Source: Streptomyces sp. NRRL S-646 (GTDB lineage: Bacteria; Actinomycetota; Actinomycetes; Streptomycetales; Streptomycetaceae). From it: a stretch of 64,000 nucleotides of DNA. Of this stretch, positions 15,812 to 25,501 are shown in pieces. Each line of letters opens with the position of its first letter. Position 1 is the stretch's first letter. The stretch is from assembly GCF_000720765.1 (NCBI RefSeq), contig NZ_JODC01000003.1, positions 558,001-622,000 of the forward strand. The letters run 5' to 3'. The notes below the pieces were generated by a model that saw only the letters and a list, made by a program, of their open reading frames with translations, searched no databases and was not told the origin of the DNA. The translations under genes and the position numbers were made by a program.

Positions 15812-18085
15812 GTGAGTCCTCGCGGTACGCGTGCGTACAGACCGCTGAGCATGAAGCGACGGGCGTGGATCACGCTCGGCGCGGTGGTACTGGGCGGCGG
15901 GGGTGTGGCGACGTACGCCGTCGCCGGGCCGTCCTCCGGGCACGGCCAGGCGAAGCGGCCGGTGAAGGTCTACGACCTGGCGCTGAAGGACACCGCGAGC
16001 GGCAAGCGGGAGCTGCCGCGCACGCAGACCGAGCAGTTCTCGATGCTCGGTGTCTCCTGGAAGGACGCCGGCAAGAGGCTGCACGGCACGGCGCAGGTCC
16101 GCACCCGCAGCAGCGAGACCGGCGAGTGGACCGCCTGGAAGGATCTGGAGGCGAACGTCGACCCGCTGGAGGACCCGGAGGCGGGGGCCGGCGCGCGCGG
16201 TGCCTCCGAGCCGTTGTGGGTCGGTCCCTCCGACGGTGTGCAGGTCCAGGTCGTCCACAAGGACGGCTCCACCAGCTCCGGCCTGCCGAAGGGCCTGGAG
16301 GTCAACCTGGTCGACCCGGGGGTGGCGACCGCCGCCGAGCAGAAGGCCGAGCCGGCCGCGTACGCGGCGGATGCGACGCCCACGGTCTCCGCGTCACCGA
16401 CGGACTCCGCCTCACCGACCGACTCCGTGTCTCCGACCGACTCCGTGTCTCCGACCGATTCCGCATCGCCGACGGACTCCGCCTCCCCGAGCGACTCCGC
16501 GTCCCCCTCGACGAGCACGTCCCCTTCGGCGAGCCCCACGGCCACCACGCCCACCGCTCCGCCGTCGACCGTGCCCGAGCCGCCGATCGTCTCGCGGGCC
16601 GACTGGGGCGCGGACGAGTCGCTCAGCCCCGACCCGTCGGAGTACAACGCGGACGTGAAGGCCGTCTTCGTGCACCACACGGACGGCACGAACGACTACT
16701 CGTGCGCCGACTCGGCGGCGATCGTCCGGGGCATCTACGCGTACCACACGCAGACCAACGGCTGGAACGACGTCGGCTACAACTTCCTGGTCGACAAGTG
16801 CGGCACGATCTTCGAGGGCCGCAAGGGCGGCGTCGACCTCCCGGTGCTCGGCGCGCACACCTACGGCTGGAACCGCGAGTCGGCCGGCATCGCGGTGCTC
16901 GGTGAGTACACCACCACAGGCGCCTCCAACGCGGCCCTGACCTCGATCGCCCGTATCGCGGCCTGGAAGCTCGGCCAGTACGGCGCGGACCCCTCCTCCA
17001 CTGTGCAGCTCAAGGCGGGCGCGACCCAGACGAACTACTTCGGGACCGGCTTCACCGCGGGCAGCTCGTACACCTTCAACCGGATCTCCGGCCACCGGGA
17101 CGGCTACAACACCCAGTGCCCGGGCAGCTCGCTCTACGCCCAGCTGCCGACCGTCCGAGCCTGGGCGTCCGGCCCGGTACAGGGGCTGAAGGTCACCTCG
17201 CTGTCCGGCGCGGGCCTGTCCGGCTCGACGTACTACACCAAGGGCGCCGTCACGGCGAAGTGGTCGACGACCACGCCGGGTTCGCTGATCTCCAGGTTCG
17301 AGCTGCTGGTGGACGGCAAGCTCGCCGCCACCGCCTCCGGCACGTCGACCTCGGTGGGCGCGACCCTCGCGCTGGGCACCCACACCGTCGCCGTGCGAGC
17401 CGTGCACCAGTCCGGCAGGACCACCACGACCGCCGCGCTGAACGTCGTCGCGGAGACGACCGCGCCGGCCTTCACCACCGCCCCGAAGCTCTCCCTGCGC
17501 ACCGGCACGGTCAACACCGGCGCCGTCCCGGTCACCCTCGGCTGGAAGGCGACCGACAACGCCGCCCTGAAGTCGGTGAGCCTGCTGGCCCCGACGACGG
17601 CGGCCTTCGGCCCGACCACCACCAGCTCCAGCCGCACCGCCGCCTCCGGCACCGCGAGCACCTGGTCGATGAAGGCGTACGACTACGCGGGCAACACCCG
17701 TACGTCGTCCGCGTCCTTCACGCCGGTGATCCTTCAGGAGACCTCGGCCACCAAGTCCGGCAGCTGGACGGCCCGTTCGTCCACCAGCTACCTCGGCGGC
17801 AAGTCGTACTCCAGCGGTTCGAAGGGCGCGAGCCTGACCTGGACCTTCACCGGCCGCTCCGCCTCCTGGGTGGTCAGCCGTGCGTCCACCTCGGGTCAGG
17901 CCTACGTCTACGTCGACGGCGTGAAGGTCAGCACCGTCGATCTGAAATCGTCGACCACCCTGTACCGCCAGGCGATCTGGACGAAGACCTGGTCGGCCGG
18001 CGCCAAGCACACGGTGAAGATCGTGGTGGCCGGCACCAGCGGCCGCCCGACGATCACGACGGACGGCCTGGTCCACATCAATTGA
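15812..18085 (+). CDS. Secreted PGRP-type N-acetylmuramoyl-L-alanine amidase
   Basis: Peptidoglycan hydrolase of 757 residues. A signal/anchor segment (ITLGAVVLGGGGVATYAVAG, about residues 19-38) is followed by a beta-rich region. Then comes a linker of SPTDSA/SPTDSV repeats (about 190-245), encoded by 18-bp units. The Amidase_2/PGRP domain (about 260-450) has zinc-ligand segments VFVHHTDG and ISGHRDGYNTQCPG and the YNFLVDKCGTIFEGR core. The C-terminal half (about 455-757) has two or three Ig-like beta domains. GTG at 15812 follows AGGGGTGGGG; ATG at 15851 is possible. Its stop codon lies at the junction with the TnpB element. Confidence 0.92.
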   Translation: MSPRGTRAYRPLSMKRRAWITLGAVVLGGGGVATYAVAGPSSGHGQAKRPVKVYDLALKDTASGKRELPRTQTEQFSMLGVSWKDAGKRLHGTAQVRTRSSETGEWTAWKDLEANVDPLEDPEAGAGARGASEPLWVGPSDGVQVQVVHKDGSTSSGLPKGLEVNLVDPGVATAAEQKAEPAAYAADATPTVSASPTDSASPTDSVSPTDSVSPTDSASPTDSASPSDSASPSTSTSPSASPTATTPTAPPSTVPEPPIVSRADWGADESLSPDPSEYNADVKAVFVHHTDGTNDYSCADSAAIVRGIYAYHTQTNGWNDVGYNFLVDKCGTIFEGRKGGVDLPVLGAHTYGWNRESAGIAVLGEYTTTGASNAALTSIARIAAWKLGQYGADPSSTVQLKAGATQTNYFGTGFTAGSSYTFNRISGHRDGYNTQCPGSSLYAQLPTVRAWASGPVQGLKVTSLSGAGLSGSTYYTKGAVTAKWSTTTPGSLISRFELLVDGKLAATASGTSTSVGATLALGTHTVAVRAVHQSGRTTTTAALNVVAETTAPAFTTAPKLSLRTGTVNTGAVPVTLGWKATDNAALKSVSLLAPTTAAFGPTTTSSSRTAASGTASTWSMKAYDYAGNTRTSSASFTPVILQETSATKSGSWTARSSTSYLGGKSYSSGSKGASLTWTFTGRSASWVVSRASTSGQAYVYVDGVKVSTVDLKSSTTLYRQAIWTKTWSAGAKHTVKIVVAGTSGRPTITTDGLVHIN

Positions 18086-19383
18086 CATGCTCCCGTCCTG
18101 AAGGACGAGGATTCTGGCCTTCCCGACCGGACCCTGTGCCGCTACGCGGCACGGTTCCGGTCGGGAGTCCGTGGCTTCCTGTTTCTTCGCGCTGTGCCGG
18201 GATTGCTCCTGGTCCTACCTGCGCTCCGCAGGCCGATACCGCCAGTCCGGCGGCCGTCTTCACGTTGAGTGCGGCGTTGGTGTCCCGGTCGTGGACGGTG
18301 CTGCAGGCGATGCAGGTCCATTCCCGGACGCTGAGGGGTTTGGGTCCGTCCACGACGCCACAGGTGGAGCAGGTCTGGGAGGTCGGCTCGTAGCGGCCGA
18401 TCTTGACCAGGGTGCGGCCGTAGCGCTGGGCTTTGTAGGCCAGCATGCTGAGGAACGAGGCCCATCCGGCGTCGTGCACGGACTTGGCCAGCTTCGTGCG
18501 CGCGAGTCCTTTCACCGACAGGTCCTCCACGGCGATCCCTTGGTTCTCGGAGATCAGCTTCGTGGAGAGCTGATGGTGGAACTCACGGCGCGCGTCAGCA
18601 ACTTCGGCGTGGGCGCGGGCGATCTTGAGACGGGCCTTGGCCCGGTTCTTTGATCCCTTCTGCTTGCGGGACAGCTCCTGCTGGGCCTTCTTCAGCTTCT
18701 TCTCCGCGCGCCGCAAAAAGCGCGGGGAGTCGATCTTCGTGCCGTCGGACAGGACCGCGATGGGGGCACCCCCTCTGGGGGAGCGTCAGGCCCAGATCGA
18801 TGCCGACCGTCTGGTCTGTGTCGGGCATCCGGGTGGCGTCGACGACTGGGTCGGTGTCGACGACGAAGGAGGCGAAATACCTGCCGGCCGCGTCCTTGAC
18901 GATGGTGACGCTGGAGGGCACGGCGGGCAGCGCGCGGGACCACTTCACCTTCACTGCCCCGATCTTGGGCAGGTTCAGCTTTGCGCACGCGGTGAGCGAC
19001 CAACGGGCATTCGCGGTGAAACGGATCGACTGCCGTGCGTCCTTGCGGGACTTCATGCGCGGCTCACCCACTCGCGCCCCCGTGCGCTCCCCCTTGAGGG
19101 AAGCGAAGAAGCTGGTGTAGGCGCGCTCGCGGTCGCGCAGCGCTTGCTGCAAAACGACCGCGGAGACTTCACCCAGCCAGGCCCGCTCGGGCCGCCGCTT
19201 CGCCTCGGTGATCAGCAGGCGGGACAGCAGACCCAGCCTCGGATACGGAAGGTCCTGGGCGCGGGCCTCACGGCGGGCGCGGACAGCGTCGTTGTAGACA
19301 ACCCGGGCACAGCCGAACGCCCGCCCCAGCGCGGCCTGTTGACCGCGGGTGGGGTAGAGACGGAAGGCGTACCTGAGCTGCAC
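18078..19383 (-). pseudogene. tnpB: Frameshifted TnpB (RNA-guided nuclease of IS200/IS605 group)
   Basis: N-terminal part from GTG 19383 (QLRYAFRLYPTRGQQAALG) runs to the first RuvC motif VGIDLGLT. There the frame is broken by a 22-base G5/C5 hairpin at 18761-18782. The rest continues in another frame with the second acidic residue (VEDLSVKGL), a zinc ribbon (CSTCG...CIACS) and the third RuvC aspartate (DRDTNAALN). Apart from the insertion the nuclease residues are intact. No TnpA partner is present. The ORF end overlaps the amidase stop. Confidence 0.9.
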
Positions 19384-19460
19384 GGCAAGGACGCTACCCG
19401 CGTGGACCAGGTGCCTGCAGCGCGAAGATCCCTCTTGATCGGTATCGGCTCCCCGTCGCA
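18082..19460 (-). mobile_element. Stand-alone tnpB element 1 (IS605-like right end at 18082)
   Basis: Right end: a CGTCCT-GA-AGGACG hairpin (18094-18107) and, reading the element strand, GGGAGCATGTCAA, the same ending as element 2. TCAA is the classical right cleavage site of IS608-type elements. The left end is not resolved; about 19.46 kb is a guess. Inactive because tnpB is broken. Confidence 0.55.
18761..18782. repeat. G5/C5 hairpin insertion within tnpB
   Basis: The 22 bases consist of G5, CA, C5, TCT, G5 and A. They replace roughly one codon expected between GLT and the downstream VLSDGTK part of TnpB, a net +1 frame change. Confidence 0.7.
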
Positions 19461-19531
19461 CATGTTCGCGGTCTTCGTGACCATGTTCTGGAAGGAAGCG
19501 CTCGCCGGTCCGCTTCCCCCAGCCCGGCAGT

Positions 19532-21036
19532 TCACATCGCCGTATCCACCAGTTCGGGCGTCCGCTCCTGCGCAGCTTGCGGGGTGGGCGCCCGGTCCGC
19601 GTTCACGACCAGGCCCGCGATCGTCGCCGCCAGCAGCAGCGACCCCATCGCCCACCAGGTGGCTACGTTGAACCCGTGCACGGTCGCCTCCGCCTGCAGC
19701 GAGCGCGGGTCGACCCCGGGCCCCGCATGCGCCGTCAGGTATCGCGCCGTCACCGTCGCGGCGATCGTGTTCAACAGCGCCGTACCGATCGAACCCCCCA
19801 CCTGCTGGGCGGTGTTGAAGGTGGCGGAGGCCGCTCCCGAGTCACGCGGCGCGACGCTTCCGGTGGCCAGCGAGACGGACGTCATCATCGCCGTTCCCAT
19901 GCCGAGGCCCAGCATCAGCATGCCGGGCAGGATGTGCGAGGCGTAGGCCGGTTCGGTGCCCACCTGCGCGATGATCGCGAGCGCGCCGGCCGCCACCAGC
20001 AGCCCCGGCACCATCAGCATCCGCGGCGGCACCTTGCCCAGTCCGCGGGCCGCGATCTGGGTCGAGCCGACGATCATCCCGGCGGTGATGGGCAGATAGG
20101 CGACACCCGTCTTGACCGGCGAGTATCCGAGCACGCCCTGCATGTAGTACGTCAGGAACAGGAACACGCCGAACATGCCGATGGTCACGAGCAGCGTCGT
20201 CAGGAAGGCGCCGACCCGCTGACGGTCCTTCACCACCGACATCGGCAGCAACGGCACCCGCGCCCGCGTCTGCCAGAACCCGAACGCCGCGAGCAGCACG
20301 ACCCCGCCGGCGAGCAGCGTCAGCACCAGCCCGTCGTGCCAACTCCTCGACTCCGCCTCGGAGGAGCCGTAGACGAGGGAGAGCATTCCGGCCGAGCCGA
20401 GCAGCGCGCCGGGCACGTCGAGGCGGGCGTCGGGGTGGCGTTCGCCGGGTGCGAGCAGGGCCAGCGCGCCGAAGAAGGCGACCAGCGCGATGGGGACATT
20501 GACGTACAGGCACCAGCGCCAGTTCAGGTACTGCGTCAGGAATCCGCCCGCGAGCAGACCCACCGCGGCACCGGCCCCGATGATCGCGCCGAAGATGCCG
20601 AAGGCCTTCCCGCGGTCCTTCGGATCGGTGAACGTGGTCGCGAGCAGCGACAGCGCGGACGGCGCGAGCAGCGCGGCGAACACGCCCTGCAGGGCCCGCG
20701 CCCCGAACAGCATCCCGGAGTTGACGGCGGCCCCGCCGAGCGCGGAGGCGGCGGCGAAGCCGAGCAGTCCGATCACGAAGGTGTTCCTGCGGCCGGCCAG
20801 GTCGGCGACGCGGCCGCCGAGCAGCAGCAGTCCGCCGAAGGCCAGGGTGTACGCGGTGATGACCCTCCCCCACTGCCCTAAAGGCGTGGGGGGACCCCCA
20901 GCCGGTTCCCGTCCGACATGTGCAGTGCGGCCTGGGCGGAGGGCAGGGCGATGTTCACGATGGTCATGTCGAGGACGACCATCAACTGGGCGAGCGCAAT
21001 GACGACCAGCGCCCACCAACGGCGGTTCTCGGCCAT
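19532..21036 (-). pseudogene. EmrB/QacA-type MFS efflux gene frameshifted by a hairpin insertion
   Basis: ATG at 21036 (MAENRRWWALVVIALAQLM, GGGAGG upstream) opens a 14-helix DHA2 drug efflux protein, including LDMTIVNIALPSAQ. After HMSDGNR the frame runs into stop within a 35-base G5/C5 element at 20866-20900. The other frame resumes with QWGRVITAYTLAFGGLLLLG and continues intact to 19532, ending PELVDTAM. Expected wild-type sequence is DGNRQWVITAYTLAFGG. Only about 45 residues would be made from the normal start. Confidence 0.88.
20866..20900. repeat. G5/C5 hairpin insertion within the MFS gene
   Basis: Near-identical to the right end of the 11865-11948 element (38 bases compared, about three differences). 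Predicted stem CCCCCAC/GTGGGGG. It breaks the MFS reading frame. Confidence 0.75.
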
Positions 21037-21142
21037 GGAGGCCTCCCGAGTCGTACCGTCCCGAGGTCGCCTCCATGCTCCCTCCGGGCGCCACCGTTTG
21101 GGAACGCAAGCGTCTCTTATTACGGCGATTTTGCCGCCGCGG

Positions 21143-21535
21143 TCACCTTCGGACGCCGTCGGTCGCATCCCGGCACAGCAGCCGCAGCGAACCGTCGCCG
21201 TTCCAGCAGCGCCGGGCCTCGTCGAAGGGGTCCCACATCCGACCGTCCGGGGTGCGTATCCAGTGGTCGCCGCCGGTCGCCCACCACTCGGCGCCCGCCT
21301 GACGGACGATCACTTCACCGGCGTACGCCCCGAAACCGCGCAACACGCTCTCCACCGCGGCGTACGGCGCCCCTTCCTGCCGTATCCCCTCGATCATCCG
21401 GTCGACGCGCCACAGGCTCTGCGCCGAGTAGTCGAGGCGCAGCCGTGCGCCCTCACGCATCGCCGCGACCGCGTCCGCCGCCCACCGCACGGGCTTCGTC
21501 GCCGCGCTCGGCCTGGTCTCGTGGAAGGTAGTCAC
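21143..21535 (-). CDS. Conserved hypothetical protein, paralogue of the protein at 13998
   Basis: 130-residue soluble protein with LDYSAQSLWRVDRMIEGI, GAYAGEVIVRQAGAEW and RTPDGRMWDPFDEA. The order and spacing are the same as in the 13998-14453 product. GTG at 21535 (MTTFHETRP) gives the same 33 residues before LDYS as the paralogue; there is no clear ribosome site. It lies directly upstream of the broken MFS gene on the same strand. Function unknown. Confidence 0.78.
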   Translation of the reverse strand: MTTFHETRPSAATKPVRWAADAVAAMREGARLRLDYSAQSLWRVDRMIEGIRQEGAPYAAVESVLRGFGAYAGEVIVRQAGAEWWATGGDHWIRTPDGRMWDPFDEARRCWNGDGSLRLLCRDATDGVRR

Positions 21536-21702
21536 ATAGACAGGAGCGGGGTCGGCGGGCCATCCGTCACGCGATTTCCGGGGAGTTCCCGATACCGGCG
21601 CAGTACCGCCCCACTGCCACCGCAGGACTGTCACAGGACTCCCTCAGGTGGGAGTTCTGCCCGGGAGTGACGCTTCGCCCCTTCCGTGCGCTCCTCTCAC
21701 TG

Positions 21703-22197
21703 ATGAGCCTGTACTTCCATCTCCGCGCGGTGCCGCCCTCGGCCCTGCGCAACAGCGCGAACTGGCTGCAACGGCTGTTCGAGGACGACTGGGACACCGT
21801 GCGCCGACGGATCGACCGCCACCGGGAGGAGATGCTGGACCACCACTACGTCGACCACGACACCCTCTACGCGGGAGCGCCCCCGCACCGCACCAAGGAG
21901 GGCCCCCGGGCCCACGTGATCCTGGGCGGCCGCCCGGTCCCCCACCACGACCCCGAAGAACCACCCTTCCTGCTCCTGACCGCGGCGCAGGTGGCCCAGG
22001 TGGCCGTGTTCCTCATATCGGCCGACATCGAGGCCCTGTGGCGCGGGGTCCGTGACGACCTGCTCCCCCGCTACGGCGGCCCCCGGACGGAACAGGAGAC
22101 CCACGCCCTCCTCACCGCGACCCACCGCGACCTGACGGCGTTCTACACCCAGACGGCCGAATACGGCGACGCGGTGGTGAAGTGCCTACTGCGCTGA
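21703..22197 (+). CDS. DUF1877/YfbM-like protein
   Basis: 164-residue soluble protein starting MSLYFHLRAVP, typical of the DUF1877 family (short proteins that begin MSxYF, unknown function). It contains LLLTAAQVAQVAVFLISADI and AFYTQTAEYGDAVVKCLL. A GTG at 21667 with GTGGGAG somewhat far upstream would add 12 residues. No operon partner. Confidence 0.72.
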   Translation: MSLYFHLRAVPPSALRNSANWLQRLFEDDWDTVRRRIDRHREEMLDHHYVDHDTLYAGAPPHRTKEGPRAHVILGGRPVPHHDPEEPPFLLLTAAQVAQVAVFLISADIEALWRGVRDDLLPRYGGPRTEQETHALLTATHRDLTAFYTQTAEYGDAVVKCLLR

Positions 22198-22218
22198 GAC
22201 GTCCGGGTCTCTTCAGGG

Positions 22219-22306
22219 GACGCCGGAACGGCTTTCCGAGGGGCGGGAAGCGGTAGTTTCGAGGCGCCGGAACGGCTTTTTCGAGGGGCGGCCAGCGGCT
22301 TTTAGG
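22219..22306. repeat. Two 44-bp imperfect tandem units
   Basis: CGCCGGAACGGCTTT recurs at 22221 and 22265 with the following GAGGGGCGG and AGCGG conserved. It sits between two converging genes, so it may act as a double hairpin-poor terminator region or be a simple duplication. Confidence 0.7.
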
Positions 22307-22373
22307 GGGCGCGGGGCTGTGACATGTGCGGCTCCGCCGCGCGGGCGCGACCAGCCACAACGCACCCGCAGCC
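22306..22373. repeat. Dispersed repeat (GGGGCGCGGGGCTGT family), copy 1
   Basis: Shares GGGGCGCGGGGCTGTGA, TGTGCGGCT, CCGCCGCG, GGGCGCGACCAGCC and CGCACCCG blocks with 26001-26072. The internal GCGGCTCCGCCGC forms a hairpin, suggesting a mobile terminator-like unit. Confidence 0.7.
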
Positions 22374-22407
22374 AACCACCGACCGCCCCCGGCACAACCT
22401 CACCGCC

Positions 22408-22965
22408 CTACCCGCGGCGCGCCCTTCGCGAGACCACCGCCTGCAAAACCCGCCGCCCCTCGATGGACACCTCCAGCGCCTGCCGCAGCCCACCCACCCC
22501 ATGCCCGGCAAGCAACTCAAGCACGGCGACCTGTCGCCGCAACTCCGCGGCGACGAGCGGCGACATCCCCTCGGTACGCCCCTCCCGCCGGGAATCCACC
22601 GAAGACGCCTCGTCCTCCAGCGGATCAAGCATCCGGTGTATCTGCAGCGCGGCGACCGAACACGCATCGGCCCACAATCGCACCTGAGCCCCGGACCGCT
22701 CGGCCGGCGCAGCCTCCAGCATCCGGCGGGCCAGCAGCGCGGCCTCGCCCTCGCCCGGCTTCTCGGGACCGCCCAGCCTCCCGCGCGCCTGCTCCAGCCG
22801 CTCGCCCCAGTCACCGACGTCACCGGAGTCCGCGAGGCTGGCCCAGAGCGGCCGCAGGATCTCGTCGTCACCGCCCAGCAGCGGCACACACCGATCCAAA
22901 CAAGCCAACCCGCTGGCGGCCAGTCCGCGTTCGTCGGCCTGAGCGATCAGTTCCACCAGGCTCAT
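22408..22965 (-). CDS. Conserved hypothetical protein
   Basis: 185-residue, Ala/Leu-rich, mostly helical soluble protein with no family that I recognise. ATG at 22965 has AAGGAGG. Landmarks: LDRCVPLLGGDDEILRPLW and RRQVAVLELLAGHG. It could be a regulatory or immunity-type protein; nothing supports a choice. It converges with the DUF1877-like gene. Confidence 0.75.
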   Translation of the reverse strand: MSLVELIAQADERGLAASGLACLDRCVPLLGGDDEILRPLWASLADSGDVGDWGERLEQARGRLGGPEKPGEGEAALLARRMLEAAPAERSGAQVRLWADACSVAALQIHRMLDPLEDEASSVDSRREGRTEGMSPLVAAELRRQVAVLELLAGHGVGGLRQALEVSIEGRRVLQAVVSRRARRG

Positions 22966-23061
22966 CCACGCCTCCTTCTGCGGGTCCCGTACCGGGCCCA
23001 GCAGGGCTCTTCCCTTACGGAGCCCGCACTTCCCCTTACTGCGTGCGACGGCTCGCGAGTG

Positions 23062-23565
23062 TCACAGCGGTACCACACCGAGCCGATCGAGCAACTGGAA
23101 AAAGAGGTTTTCGGCCAACGGATCGGCGTCGGAGGTCAGAACGTCCAGCAACGGCCCGGTGTCCACGTCGTGCCCCGCCTCGGCCGCCCAGGCGACCGCC
23201 CGGCCGGCCGCGTCCCGGGGTTCCAGGAAGTAGTCCTCGATGGTGAGCCCCTCGCTCGCGGCGCCGAGGTACCCGGCCATCGCGGCCCGCGCGAGACACG
23301 TGGTCCATGCCCCGCTCTCGGGCGCCGCCGCCTCGACCACCACACAGTCGCTGTCCATGACGTACCCGAAGAGCGCGGGCGCCCCGGTCTCGGCGGCGAG
23401 GACGTTCATGTTCCCGACCTCGCCGTCCCCGCTCGGGTACTCCCAGACCTGCCAGCCACCGTCCGCCGACGACCGCTGCACCATGCCCTTCGCCCCGGCG
23501 AGGGCGTCGAGTTCCGCAAGCGGCCGCTCGCTGCGGCCCACGACGAAATACCCCCAGTAGCCCAT
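23062..23565 (-). CDS. Conserved hypothetical protein
   Basis: 167-residue acidic protein starting MGYWGYFVVGRSERPL; strongly Trp/Tyr-rich N-terminus, then GLTIEDYFLEPRDAAGRAVAW and a C-terminal LFFQLLDRLGV. ATG at 23565 is preceded by GGGGGGCCGGG; a GTG at 23589 is possible. No recognised domain. Confidence 0.75.
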   Translation of the reverse strand: MGYWGYFVVGRSERPLAELDALAGAKGMVQRSSADGGWQVWEYPSGDGEVGNMNVLAAETGAPALFGYVMDSDCVVVEAAAPESGAWTTCLARAAMAGYLGAASEGLTIEDYFLEPRDAAGRAVAWAAEAGHDVDTGPLLDVLTSDADPLAENLFFQLLDRLGVVPL

Positions 23566-23672
23566 CCCGGCCCCCCACGGCTGTGTCACCTTCGACTCGC
23601 GCCGAATACACCACAGTCGTACGACAGTTCGCAGCTGTATGGGCCAAGAAAGCCACGGCCGTCAGGGCGCGC

Positions 23673-25337
23673 TCAGCCCAGCCGACCTGCCAGCGCCTTG
23701 AACTGCGTCCACGACAGTCCCGGCCGCCCCGGATCCCACAGCTTCTGCACCGTCGCCCGCAGCGGCATCCGGATCCCGGCCGCGACCTGGTTCTGCGTCT
23801 GCGAGTTCGCCAGGTCGCACCAGACGGCGAAGGACCCGCCGAGGATCTGCCCGTCGTACCTCGACGGGACGGCCGTCGTGCCACGCACCACGCGCGGCGT
23901 CCACTGCTCGTAGATCCGCTGCCCGGTCGGGTAGACGAAGTTGTTGGGCTGCCCGAGGACGTAGTACAGGAACTCGTCGTTGTAGTTGATCAGCTTCCGC
24001 CCGGCGCTCAGATACTCCACCGGCTGCCGGGCGCCGATCTCCTTGCCCGTCCAGTACGCGACCTGCAGATCCTTCGCGGGCTGCACGGACGTCCCCCGGA
24101 AGAACCCGTCGTTCCACACCCGCATGGTCCGGTCGTGGCCCCGGATCGTGTCGGCCCGGTCGTTGAGCCACCCCGTGGTCAGATCGGAGACGGTGCCGGC
24201 GGCCCCGTACTTGTTCACCGCGGCGGTGGCCAGCTGCGGATAGGAGGCGGCCGGGTTGGACACCATCAGCGCCAGGTACTCGTCACCGCCGAGATGCCAC
24301 TGGCTGCCGGGGAAAAGGCCGGCGTACTCGTTGAGGAGATCATCGACGATCTTGGCGGCGGCCGGCTTCGAGATGTCGACGGCCCCCTTCGCCGCCACGC
24401 CCCGCACATTGCGCAGCTGCAGATCGGGATGAGCGGCGAGGACGGCCCCCAGATGCCCGGGCGAGTCGATCTCGGGCACCACGGTGATGTGCCGGGCGGC
24501 GGCAAGATCGATGATCCGCTTCACCTCGGCCTTCGTCAGATGCTGCTGCGAGACGATCTCGGGATGCGTGTCGGACTCGATCCGGAACCCCTGGTCGTCG
24601 GAGAAGTGCAGCCCCAGCTGGTTGAACTTCAGGTCCCCGAGCTCCCGCACCCGGTCCTCGATCCAGCCCGCGGTGAAGTGCTTGCGCGCGATGTCCAGCA
24701 TGAACCCGCGCACCGCCTTGGCCGGCCGGTCGTCAACGACCCCCTCGGGCGCCGTCCCCCCGCCGTGCACCTCCTGCTTGAGCGTCCGCGTGCCGTAGAA
24801 CACCCCGGCATCCGTCGGCCCGCTGATGTTCACCCGGCCACCGCGCACGGTCATCGCATACGACTCCGGGTTCGCTCCCTCGTCGTCGTTCAGCGCCAGC
24901 CGTACGTCCCCGGCCTGCACGTCGTCCTTCTCACCCGCGTACGTCAGCCCCAGCTCACCGGCGATCAGACGCCCCTCGTCGGCCAGATCGGCATCGTTCA
25001 CGACGACGCGCTCACCCCGCACCGGACGCCAGCCGGGCCCACGCGCCGCGGTGTGGGAGCGCACGGCGGGGATGGTCTGCGGAGCCTTCGACAGGGGGTA
25101 CGAACGGGTCGGGCGAGGCGCCGGACTCCGGCCGTCCGAGGTGCTGGGCGCCGCTGCGGATCTGCCGGCGGACGCCGACTGCTTCTGCGCGGACCCGGCC
25201 GGCCCGCTGTCGTCGCCGGAGGCCCAGAACCCCAGGCCGATCCCGAGCGCGACGGTCCCGGCGAACGCACCCGCGATGATCATGCGCCGCTGCTGCTTCA
25301 CGTTCTGCGCCGGGGACCGGCGCCTGTGCTGGCTCAC
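23673..25337 (-). CDS. Exported GH20 beta-N-acetylhexosaminidase
   Basis: Removes terminal N-acetylglucosamine from chitin or cell-wall oligosaccharides outside the cell. The 554-residue protein has a twin-basic N-terminus and a hydrophobic segment (MIIAGAFAGTVALGIGLGFW, residues 19-38), then a Ser/Ala/Pro linker. The GH20b domain is about 100-205 and the GH20 barrel follows from VRGFMLDIARKHF. The catalytic Asp-Glu pair is D352-E353 in HLGGDEYLAL. GTG at 25337. Because the span may stay uncleaved the enzyme could be membrane-anchored. It is divergent from the OHCU-like gene. Confidence 0.92.
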   Translation of the reverse strand: MSQHRRRSPAQNVKQQRRMIIAGAFAGTVALGIGLGFWASGDDSGPAGSAQKQSASAGRSAAAPSTSDGRSPAPRPTRSYPLSKAPQTIPAVRSHTAARGPGWRPVRGERVVVNDADLADEGRLIAGELGLTYAGEKDDVQAGDVRLALNDDEGANPESYAMTVRGGRVNISGPTDAGVFYGTRTLKQEVHGGGTAPEGVVDDRPAKAVRGFMLDIARKHFTAGWIEDRVRELGDLKFNQLGLHFSDDQGFRIESDTHPEIVSQQHLTKAEVKRIIDLAAARHITVVPEIDSPGHLGAVLAAHPDLQLRNVRGVAAKGAVDISKPAAAKIVDDLLNEYAGLFPGSQWHLGGDEYLALMVSNPAASYPQLATAAVNKYGAAGTVSDLTTGWLNDRADTIRGHDRTMRVWNDGFFRGTSVQPAKDLQVAYWTGKEIGARQPVEYLSAGRKLINYNDEFLYYVLGQPNNFVYPTGQRIYEQWTPRVVRGTTAVPSRYDGQILGGSFAVWCDLANSQTQNQVAAGIRMPLRATVQKLWDPGRPGLSWTQFKALAGRLG

Positions 25338-25501
25338 ATCGTCAACCTAAAGCCCACAGACAACACGGCGCGTCCACCACGCATTCCGAAACTCTCTCTT
25401 GCGGGTGAAATTCGGGCATCCGTCGGACACGTCACGCCCAATCTCGATAACGTAAGACCACATCTCTCGCAGTTCTCACAGCATCCTCTGCCGAAACACA
25501 C

